From the NCBI RefSeq assembly GCF_009469605.1, contig NZ_SSXU01000029.1, positions 1 to 32,067 on the forward strand: a DNA stretch of 32,067 bases. The letters are read 5' to 3'. This document shows, piece after piece, positions 19,401-25,752 of the stretch. Position 1 is the first letter of the stretch. Each line of letters begins with the position of its first letter. A program made the position numbers and the translations under genes. This DNA is from Zoogloea sp. 1C4 (lineage in GTDB: Bacteria; Pseudomonadota; Gammaproteobacteria; Burkholderiales; Rhodocyclaceae). The notes beneath the pieces were generated by a model. The model saw only the letters and a list, made by a program, of their open reading frames with translations, made no database searches and had not been told where the DNA came from.

Positions 19401-20200
19401 GTTTTCTTGAGCAGGCGCGCGGAGACGACGAAGCTGACGTCCTGGCGGTCGATCAGGATCTGCGTGAAGCGCTCGTTGACGCGACGCATGCTGTCGGCAA
19501 CGTGCTGGAAGCGCACGCTGTCGAAGATGGCTTCCTGCACGCCGGCCACGAAGCGGAACTTCAGGTGCTTGGTGACTTCGCCAATCTGACGCAGGATGGC
19601 CAGATCCTGCACCAGTTCGTGGTCGCGACGGGACTGCAGGTACTCCAGGAACTCGTCGACAACGAGCAGCACACCCTGGTCCGGGAATTTCTCCGCGAAC
19701 GCGGCCATCATCTCCTCGAAGGAGTCCTTGTTATTGAGCTCCTTGTCGGCGGTCGGGAAGGTGTAGTCGACGCCGATCTTTTCGAGGAAACGCTCAAGCT
19801 GCAGGGTGATGATCTGGCGCAGCGGCATCTGCAGCCCGCCCACCTCGATGCGCAGCACCTTGAAGCAACCAGCAATCGGGGCAACCGCCTCGGCGACCTT
19901 GGGGTGGCGGATCATCGGAGCGTAGGCCGCATCCTCGGCCACCAGCGACAGCACCGACATCAAGTGCGACTTACCGGTGCCGTAGTTGCCGACGATCAGC
20001 ACGCCCTTGTGATCGACCGAGTCGTCGAAACTGAGCTGGGGAACCATGAGCTTGGAGATCCGCTCGGCCATGTCGTCGGAGATGACGTATGTCGCGACGA
20101 GCTTCTTGGCCTCGTCCGGGCGCCCGGCATCGAGCAGCTGAATGACTGACTCGATCTGCTCGAACTGGATCAGATCTCCGTATTTCATGTTCTTGGCCAT
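16460..20200 (-). CDS. brxC: BREX-3 BrxC/PglY, large P-loop ATPase
   Basis: This 1246-residue ATPase is the largest BREX-3 component. Walker A is GNYGTGKS (residues 71-78) and a hhhhDE Walker B-type segment, VLLVVDEFLEYLQ, follows about 100 residues later. The C-terminal half is long, helical and coiled-coil rich, with a CPHCQF pair near the end as part of a possible zinc site. BrxC is an AAA+-like protein thought to assemble with PglX and PglZ on DNA. The start at 20200 is chosen over the TTG at 20227, which would overlap brxF, because AGGGGAAG lies ahead of it. It starts 23 bases after the brxF stop. Confidence 0.92.
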   Translation of the reverse strand: MAKNMKYGDLIQFEQIESVIQLLDAGRPDEAKKLVATYVISDDMAERISKLMVPQLSFDDSVDHKGVLIVGNYGTGKSHLMSVLSLVAEDAAYAPMIRHPKVAEAVAPIAGCFKVLRIEVGGLQMPLRQIITLQLERFLEKIGVDYTFPTADKELNNKDSFEEMMAAFAEKFPDQGVLLVVDEFLEYLQSRRDHELVQDLAILRQIGEVTKHLKFRFVAGVQEAIFDSVRFQHVADSMRRVNERFTQILIDRQDVSFVVSARLLKKTADQQNKIREYLTPFAKFYGSMNERMDEYVRLFPVHPDYLKTFEQIHFTEKRGALKTIESAMLAILDQEVPTDKPLFISYESFWNTIKTNSVLRADPNIKEVMRVSEVLESRVQQAFTRPAYKPMALRVINALAVHRLTTGGDIHIPIGPTAAELRDALCLFQPGVEDMPGDPAENLLSMVQTVMREVLKTVNGQFISKAPDTEQYYLDLKKDIDYDAQIEKRAEALSDDALDRAYYSAVKALMECSDDLRYPGFQIWQYQLEWQERRVERMGYLFFGAPNDRPTAQPERDFYVYFIQPFDKPKFADNNLSDEVFFRLTGLDDDLKRHLSSYAAALDLASTASGGAKAIYLSKAQDFLRAMSKWLQEKQMTAFEVTYQGKKKNLQEWAKGVSLRDRARLGADERINFRDVVNVISGLVLGQRFVDLSPEYPTFSVLVTEANRKQLIGNALRALAGGTRTKDALAVLDALELLDGDRVDPANSRYAQEVLNRLKAKGHGQVLNRSELLSGTSDVEYFAPIKYRLEPDLLVTVLGGLVYSGDIVLSITGDKIDSGKLAQLAERSLEELKQFKHVEAPKEINLAVLRALFELFDLPSGLAQKASQGDTEPVIKLQEKVSGLVPRVLKAGSDLQQGKLGFWGQNMLREEEAKDWHARLDSLKKFTESLAPYNTVGKLKNLRVTQEDLDGQKKNLEILAAVERLLELVVELGSTASYLSQAEMVLPAEHPWVKQAETARKALQEKLSQDRTAEHAAEYRQTLNQLKKDYITAYIASHSKARLGVAEDKTRNALRKDDRLLALRVLAGVSLMPTSQLTAFEESLNGLKSCSSLDEPTLVTAAVCPHCQFRPSAEQLELIPAANRLHKLDDDLDQLVANWQQTLLENLEDPFTQDSLGLLPPASKKLIDAFLASRKLPDPMTSEFANAVQEALSGLEKIAVKGDEIKQALLQGGSPATPDDLRKRFDTFMNERCKGKDATKLRFVIE

Positions 20201-20223
20201 ATGGTTTTCACTTCCCCTGTACG

Positions 20224-20679
20224 TCAAATTTCTAGAACGACCACGCCGTCACGGCTGTAGTCGCGATGTTCTGGATGGCTCATGTCGGCGTAGATCAGCC
20301 GATCACCGCGCAGCTCGCCCGGCCAGACGGCCACGACGCGCTTGGAGTGCGCCAGCCGCTTGACCAGGTCAAGCGGGTTGATTTGCAGGCTGGGCTCGAA
20401 CAACAACTCCAGGTTGTCAAGCAGCAGCGGGGCTTCAGCACGTTCCTTGTCCGCGATCTCCCGCAGCAGTTCGCCTGCCGAGAAGCCGCGCTTGTTGTTC
20501 GGCGTGGCGGCCAAACGGCGCCCCAACTCCAGGCCGACGTTGAGCGGCTCGATGTTGAGCTTGGCGCTGAGTTGGCGCAGCAGTTGGGTCTTGCCACTGC
20601 GGCTGGGACCGACCAGCAGGATCAACTTGCTGTTGAGGTCGCCGATTTCGCCGATGAGTCGTTCGAGTTTTGCGAGCAT
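20224..20679 (-). CDS. brxF: BREX-3 BrxF, small P-loop NTPase
   Basis: From 20679 this is 151 residues. Walker A GPSRSGKT (residues 24-31) is followed by a Walker B-type LLLDNLELLF. BrxF is the small ATPase that marks type 3 BREX and stands first in its core operon, as here. The start at 20679 is preferred to an in-frame ATG at 20685 because GAGGGG is eight bases from the former and directly abuts the latter. It begins 10 bases after the brxR stop, so regulator and system are probably transcribed together. Confidence 0.88.
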   Translation of the reverse strand: MLAKLERLIGEIGDLNSKLILLVGPSRSGKTQLLRQLSAKLNIEPLNVGLELGRRLAATPNNKRGFSAGELLREIADKERAEAPLLLDNLELLFEPSLQINPLDLVKRLAHSKRVVAVWPGELRGDRLIYADMSHPEHRDYSRDGVVVLEI

Positions 20680-20689
20680 GCTCATCCCC

Positions 20690-21604
20690 TCAGTCCGACT
20701 CGGCTTCGAGCCGTTGTTGATCAGGGGAGCGGTAGCCAGGCGCCAGCACGGCATTTCGCACGCCATAGATGGCCAGGTGGTCCTTCAGCCACAACCGATA
20801 CTCGTGCCCGCGCAAGCTGTGGTCGGGCGTGCAGTCCACACTCCATTGGCGAAGGATGTAACCGGCGGTGGCTGCCCGCAGCTTCATCCGCAGCACGCCA
20901 CCCTGCATGCTGTAGTCCATCTCGGTGATCTCCGGCCGGGGTTGATCCGGGTGCGGCACCAGCTCCAGCTCGACGAACCGGGTCCACTGAATGTCCTGAT
21001 CACTCATCTCGTGGGGAGCCACAGGCTGCCCCTTGAGCACCATCGGGCGCTTGATCCGGGTGATGACGAAATCCCGGAACTCCTGCGACTTCCGGTCGAA
21101 GGCGCGGACGTGCCAGCGCAGACCGTTGTCGATCAGCGCGAACGGGACGATCTCCCGCTCGGTGCGGCCACTGGAGATGGAGTTGTACTCGATGCCGAGC
21201 GGACACTCTTGGTGGATCGCCCGGGTCACGCTCGCCAGCACATCCAGATCCGGATGCGTGAGCCGTGACGGGCTCTCGCTGGCCACCCACGCCTTTAGCC
21301 GCATCGGCTCGCCGTCGCCAAAGCCCCGGGTCAGCCACGACAGCACCCGCTCCGGGGGGAAGTCGAAGACTGGCCGAAAGTCCGGCCCCAGGACGTAGGA
21401 CTTGCCCTTGGAGTCGTAATCGATGTTGCCCGGGGCTAACTCCTTGTACAGCGCCAGATCCCTGGATGCGGCGGCGGACTGGATGCCAAACCGCGTGACC
21501 AAGTCCTGACGGCGTATCTCCCCGATGAAGCGCACGCGCAACTCCACAAACGCGAGCCGGTCGCGTTGTGGCTGGGTTAGATCTGTAAGCTGTTCGGTTG
21601 GCAT
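20690..21604 (-). CDS. brxR: BrxR-type WYL-domain transcriptional regulator
   Basis: This 304-residue regulator has an N-terminal winged helix-turn-helix (about residues 12-75, including RRQDLVTRFGIQSAAASRDL), then a WYL domain (about 130-215, with LRWHVRAFDRKS) and a C-terminal WCX-like region. BrxR proteins of this build repress BREX promoters and may respond to a ligand such as nucleic acid through the WYL domain. The gene lies between the divergent promoter region and brxF, 10 bases upstream of the latter. The start at 21604 removes a 30-residue upstream extension that would run through the promoter elements. It probably binds the direct repeats at 21629-21680 and controls both itself and perhaps the opposite operon. 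Confidence 0.88.
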   Translation of the reverse strand: MPTEQLTDLTQPQRDRLAFVELRVRFIGEIRRQDLVTRFGIQSAAASRDLALYKELAPGNIDYDSKGKSYVLGPDFRPVFDFPPERVLSWLTRGFGDGEPMRLKAWVASESPSRLTHPDLDVLASVTRAIHQECPLGIEYNSISSGRTEREIVPFALIDNGLRWHVRAFDRKSQEFRDFVITRIKRPMVLKGQPVAPHEMSDQDIQWTRFVELELVPHPDQPRPEITEMDYSMQGGVLRMKLRAATAGYILRQWSVDCTPDHSLRGHEYRLWLKDHLAIYGVRNAVLAPGYRSPDQQRLEAESD

Positions 21605-21628
21605 CCTATTCGGCTCACGCGGGTTAGG

Positions 21629-21680
21629 TAGAATGTGTGCGGATTGTTGCGAAGAGTATATGATGTACTTTAGAATGTGT
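21629..21680. promoter_or_regulatory. Two exact 10-bp direct repeats around the brxR promoter
   Basis: TAGAATGTGT occurs at 21629-21638 and again at 21671-21680, 42 bases apart centre to centre, about four helical turns. The second copy touches the brxR -35 box and the first lies just downstream of the expected transcription start. Placement on one face of the helix either side of a promoter is what a cooperative repressor site would look like. Confidence 0.55.
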
Positions 21681-21683
21681 CCA
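21655..21683 (-). promoter_or_regulatory. Sigma-70-type promoter for brxR and the BREX operon
   Basis: On the minus strand TGGACA (21678-21683) and TATACT (21655-21660) are separated by exactly 17 bases. Each differs from consensus at one position. Transcription would start near 21648, about 44 bases before the brxR start codon. Confidence 0.7.
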
Positions 21684-21696
21684 TTGGTGTTCAATG

Positions 21697-21724
21697 TTCA
21701 CATCGTGCGTCGCATAATGATAAT
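21697..21724 (+). promoter_or_regulatory. Sigma-70-type promoter for the five-gene operon
   Basis: TTCACA (21697-21702) and GATAAT (21719-21724), spaced 16 bases, each match consensus at five of six positions. The -35 box is only 13 bases from the -35 box of the divergent brxR promoter, so the two promoters stand back to back. The leader to the helicase start would be about 77 bases. Confidence 0.6.
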
Positions 21725-21732
21725 CATTGCGA
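21710..21732. promoter_or_regulatory. Palindrome over the -10 region, resembling a Fur box
   Basis: The centre AATGA-TAA-TCATT is an exact palindrome and TCGCA/TGCGA flank it. The 15 bases ATAATGATAATCATT (21714-21728) are identical to the core of the classical 19-bp Fur box consensus. It covers the -10 box of the operon promoter, a repressing position. Whether Fur, BrxR or another dimer binds cannot be told from sequence. Confidence 0.5.
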
Positions 21733-21807
21733 CAATCGGGACTTCAAGAACGGCGCTAGTGGCATGCGCCTTCCTCCATCTGCATCTATGAGTGACGTTC
21801 ATCGACT

Positions 21808-24800
21808 ATGGCCAATCTTTACGTCTGGGTTGACGACAGGAACCGTGAACGTGTTTCGCGCACGGTAGGAGATCTGGCGCGCCGACATCCTCAGTTCCGG
21901 GATTTCCTGAGCGGGGGCGATAGCATCGAAGGTGTCTTGAATCTGCTGTTCCCACACGGGATGCCGATGGAGTACCACGGGGCGAACCTCAGCATCGAGA
22001 ACCGCCCTGACGATAACTTGAACCTTGCTCTTCGCCCGGTCATCAACCCGGAGCAGCCCTGGCCGTTTCCCAGGGGATGTTCGTTGGCGGTAAGGGGCTT
22101 CTGGCCGACTCGCGTTCCCAGCCCTGTGTTCATGGTTCAGGACTTGTTTGAAGTCGCTGATGCGCCTGGGCACAGCTACGAGCGCAGCCTTTCGGTGGTG
22201 GTGTATCAGGACAACCCGCAGCTGCCACGAATCCAACGCAACAACAATGCCTTGACTCGCGAGTTGGCATTCGAGCTACCTCCCATTTCAATCACCACCC
22301 GGGAGAAATTGGTCGATTGGACCGAATTCCTGAAATGGAAGCGCAAGCTCGTGTCGGAGAAAACCCGTGGGTTGAGGTTTATTCAGCGCGAGTGGCAAGA
22401 GGACAGGATCGTCTTCAGCGTGATTGGCGAGAGCGAGCAGTCCCTGCGTGAAGTTCATCGGTCGCTCTCACGACAAGACGTGATGGCATTTGACCTTAAT
22501 GTGTCTGTCGATCCCTGGACCTTTCGAATCAGCGATCGGGAAGGGGCTAAGCGTGCTCCGAGAGGTTTTGAACTCGGCCAACCTGAGGCGATGGCGAAGA
22601 TCGCTCCACACAAGGACAAGATTAAGGACTGCGAATGGAATGAGCCACACCTCGCTGAAGTCGTGGTTGCTCTCTCTGAAGACGATCAGAATCAGCTAAC
22701 AGTTGCGGAAGACTTGGCGAACATTCGCCAGATGATCCTCTCCAGAATCCCTGAGCAAGGGTTCTTGTCCGTATCAGCTGCGGGTGATCTTGCTTTGATT
22801 CGGCGCCATGAGATGGCGATCAAGCGCTTGCAAGATCAGGGAGGCTATGCCCCTTACCTCTCCTCCTACCTGTTTGATGCCCGACAAGCTAAGAAGCCTT
22901 CAGCCAAAGAATCGATCACGCACTGGTTCCGAGATGATCTGAACCCATTCCAGAAAGAGGCAGTCGAGAAGATCTTGACCGCGCCTGACCTTTGCCTGAT
23001 TCAAGGGCCGCCGGGAACTGGTAAGACAACCGTGATCGCCGAAGCCATCATGCAATTGGCCCGTCGCGGTGAGCGCGTACTGCTGGCCAGTCAAGCCCAC
23101 ACGGCCGTTGACAACGCACTAGAACGGCTCGGCAAACATCCTGATTTGCGAGTCATTCGTTTGGCGCGCGACCTGGATAAAGTCTCTGGTGATGGAAAGT
23201 CCTTTGTCCAGCAAGCGGCTTTGTCCCGGTATTACTCATCCCTGGCGGAGCATGCGAGCGACCGATTCTTGAAGCCTTGGCGTGAAACCGCCGATCGGAT
23301 GAGCCAGCTTCAGTCCTGGCTGAACAGAGCCGAGTATGTGCGCCGCGACATTGTCGAAGCACAAAGAGGTATTGCTCTATACGAGCAAGGTCGTGTCCGG
23401 GCAAAGCTTGAGAGAGACTTGGCCTGGCAGAGGCTGCAGGAGCAGGCACAGAAGCACGAGGACGCGAAACGAAAGCGGAACCGCCTTTCGACCCTAAGGG
23501 AATTCTTGGTGACAGGTGACGATGATGTTGCAGATGGCTGCCCGCTGCCTGAACCACTGTCATCAGAGCTAGCTTCCAGCCTCTTCGGGTTGACGATAGC
23601 GCGAACAAAGCTCCCGGTCTCGAAGGCCGATTGGGACGCCGTGCCACAACAACGTCCTCAAATGCTTGCAGGACTGGTGAGGTGTTGGCGCAAGTTGAGG
23701 ACACGTGAACAGGAGCTGGAGAAGGATGTGGCTCGCTTGTATGCGGCGGGGCCACGATCTCTACAGAGTCCTGATGTGGCTATTCGCATTGCGGAACTGG
23801 AGGCCGAAGAAAAGGCCCTGGCTGAGCGGGTTGACGATGACGATAGCTTGGTCTCGGCCTGGAGAGCCAAGCGTCAGGAGATCAAGCAACTTCGAAACAG
23901 TTCTGCCGGTGGGCTGAGTGCCGATCTGTACAGCGATCTCTTCGTGGACGCTGATCGCTGGTGTGCGGCCATCGACAACGCAGAACAGGTCGGCGCAGAG
24001 CTTGCCGATCGTTTGGCCACATTGCGTACCAGCAATGCGGCCATTGATCAGGCTTTGGAACGACTGATTGCAGAGGTGCACAGGCTCATTGATCTCTGTG
24101 AGGTTCCTGAAATCGATGAATCTGAGTGGCGGCAGCGCGAACTGGAGCTCGAGCAGCACATCAGGACAGAGCCGAGGGTAAATCAGTCCCTGACAAGTTC
24201 TCTTGCCCGTGCATCAGAGCTTCTTCTTGCGCAGGCAGCAGAAAACTCTGCAAACGACAAACCAGTTGATGTCGCTGCCTTGCTCAGCCAAGAAATCTTG
24301 GTTCGTCAAGGCGAAGTCCGCACGCTGGAGGAACAAATACAAAATCAGAAGGATGAGCAGTATGTGTGGGGGCAACTGATCCAGGACTGGGTGAATGATC
24401 TTCGCAGGCCTGCTTCAGCCCAGTCTGATTGGGAGCACTTCAAAGAAGTCTATGTGCCGCAGTGCAACGTCGTCGCCATCACATGCAATGAACGTGAACA
24501 AACGCTCGAAGACTCTGGTCAGGTAAGTTTTGACGTTGCGATCATCGATGAAGTCAGCAAGGCGACTCCTCTGGAGATGCTGCTGCCCCTAATGCGTGCG
24601 CGGCGCTCGATCCTGGTGGGTGACCACCGTCAGCTTCCGCCACTGTTTCAGGAGGGGGCAGATGCCCAGACATTCAGCGACGTGGTTGAAGAGGCGGAGC
24701 AAGACGAGCAAGAGAGTCGAACGGCTTTGACCCGGCAAAATCTGCACCGATTCGAAAAGATGGTTACGGCATCCTTGTTCAAGTCGCACTTTGAAGCGGC

Positions 24801-25752
24801 AGACGATGCGATCCGCGCACGCCTCGAGGTTCAGTTCCGTATGCATCCGCAGATCATGACAATGGTGAACCATTTCTATGAGCGCCGCCTGACCTGCGGG
24901 CTAGCGTTCCCAAATTACGATCGAAATCACGGGCTGGTGCTGGTAGACGCGGATGGGAAGACCATCATCAAGCCCGCGCTTGACGGCGAGGGCAATCGAA
25001 TTCCCAAAAACATCAGTTTGCCGTCGTCAGAAATTCCTCGTGAAGAAAAAGAGAAAGTCGTTCACGAGGGTGACCACGTCCTGTGGGTGGATACATCTCG
25101 CAATTTGGAAGGGCAGATCCACAAGGAGGACATGGACGCAGCGGGTAAACCTGCGCGTAGCAACCGCCTCGAAGCACAGTTGATTGCCCACACATTGCTT
25201 CAGCTCGACAAGCAGAGCGCCCTTCTTGGATATTCACCTCAAAAGCGGCGTCAAGTCGGCGTGGTTTCCTTCTACGCGCGTCAATGTAGGTTAATCCGCG
25301 AGGCGATCCGTGCGGTTAAACCTTCCGGGCGATTCGAATGTCTGGATGTAGAGGTCAACACCGTAATACGGTATCAGGGCAAGGAGAAACCAATCATTCT
25401 GGTTAGTCTGGTCCGCAATGACGGAATCGACACCAGAAGTCAGGGTATGGCAAGGCGCAGGTCTAGTCGTGCGAATGTCGCACGATACGAGTTCATCAAC
25501 GTGGCCTTCTCTCGAGCGCAGGAGCTACTGATTGTTTTTGGTGCAAGAAGTATGTACGAGTCATATGAGGTAACGCTGCCGCATATGGATCGAGAGGGCT
25601 CAACGACACGCACGGTTTACAAGGACATTCTCGATCAGCTGGATAGAGACGCCCGTCTGATTCCGGCGAGCCGACTCATGCGAAACGACAACCCCGGTCA
25701 GCGCAAGTTCTCGCCGCGACCCAGCAACGGCAATCGAGGTAATCAGCGATGA
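21808..25752 (+). CDS. SF1 helicase, UPF1/DNA2-like, first gene of an unnamed five-gene operon
   Basis: This 1314-residue protein has SF1B helicase motifs: Walker A GPPGTGKT (400-407), the Q-motif-like LNPFQKEAVEKIL just before it, IIDEVSKATPLEM (Walker B, D914/E915), GDHRQLPPLFQ, LEVQFRMHP, VNTVIRYQGKEK and YEFINVAFSRAQ (motif VI). These are the AAA_11/AAA_12 halves of UPF1-like helicases. About 500 residues separate motifs I and II, largely charged and coiled-coil-like, an unusually long insertion. The N-terminal 380 residues have no domain I recognise. It probably unwinds or translocates on DNA or RNA. Its stop overlaps the PIN-protein start (ATGA). GC is about 50-57%, below the BREX genes. 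No strong ribosome-binding site precedes the ATG. Confidence 0.85.
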   Translation: MANLYVWVDDRNRERVSRTVGDLARRHPQFRDFLSGGDSIEGVLNLLFPHGMPMEYHGANLSIENRPDDNLNLALRPVINPEQPWPFPRGCSLAVRGFWPTRVPSPVFMVQDLFEVADAPGHSYERSLSVVVYQDNPQLPRIQRNNNALTRELAFELPPISITTREKLVDWTEFLKWKRKLVSEKTRGLRFIQREWQEDRIVFSVIGESEQSLREVHRSLSRQDVMAFDLNVSVDPWTFRISDREGAKRAPRGFELGQPEAMAKIAPHKDKIKDCEWNEPHLAEVVVALSEDDQNQLTVAEDLANIRQMILSRIPEQGFLSVSAAGDLALIRRHEMAIKRLQDQGGYAPYLSSYLFDARQAKKPSAKESITHWFRDDLNPFQKEAVEKILTAPDLCLIQGPPGTGKTTVIAEAIMQLARRGERVLLASQAHTAVDNALERLGKHPDLRVIRLARDLDKVSGDGKSFVQQAALSRYYSSLAEHASDRFLKPWRETADRMSQLQSWLNRAEYVRRDIVEAQRGIALYEQGRVRAKLERDLAWQRLQEQAQKHEDAKRKRNRLSTLREFLVTGDDDVADGCPLPEPLSSELASSLFGLTIARTKLPVSKADWDAVPQQRPQMLAGLVRCWRKLRTREQELEKDVARLYAAGPRSLQSPDVAIRIAELEAEEKALAERVDDDDSLVSAWRAKRQEIKQLRNSSAGGLSADLYSDLFVDADRWCAAIDNAEQVGAELADRLATLRTSNAAIDQALERLIAEVHRLIDLCEVPEIDESEWRQRELELEQHIRTEPRVNQSLTSSLARASELLLAQAAENSANDKPVDVAALLSQEILVRQGEVRTLEEQIQNQKDEQYVWGQLIQDWVNDLRRPASAQSDWEHFKEVYVPQCNVVAITCNEREQTLEDSGQVSFDVAIIDEVSKATPLEMLLPLMRARRSILVGDHRQLPPLFQEGADAQTFSDVVEEAEQDEQESRTALTRQNLHRFEKMVTASLFKSHFEAADDAIRARLEVQFRMHPQIMTMVNHFYERRLTCGLAFPNYDRNHGLVLVDADGKTIIKPALDGEGNRIPKNISLPSSEIPREEKEKVVHEGDHVLWVDTSRNLEGQIHKEDMDAAGKPARSNRLEAQLIAHTLLQLDKQSALLGYSPQKRRQVGVVSFYARQCRLIREAIRAVKPSGRFECLDVEVNTVIRYQGKEKPIILVSLVRNDGIDTRSQGMARRRSSRANVARYEFINVAFSRAQELLIVFGARSMYESYEVTLPHMDREGSTTRTVYKDILDQLDRDARLIPASRLMRNDNPGQRKFSPRPSNGNRGNQR

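Noticed and set aside
18968-20149. 393-codon + strand open frame opposite brxC
   Set aside because: Shadow of brxC codon bias (runs of L, V, D, H), no recognisable motif.
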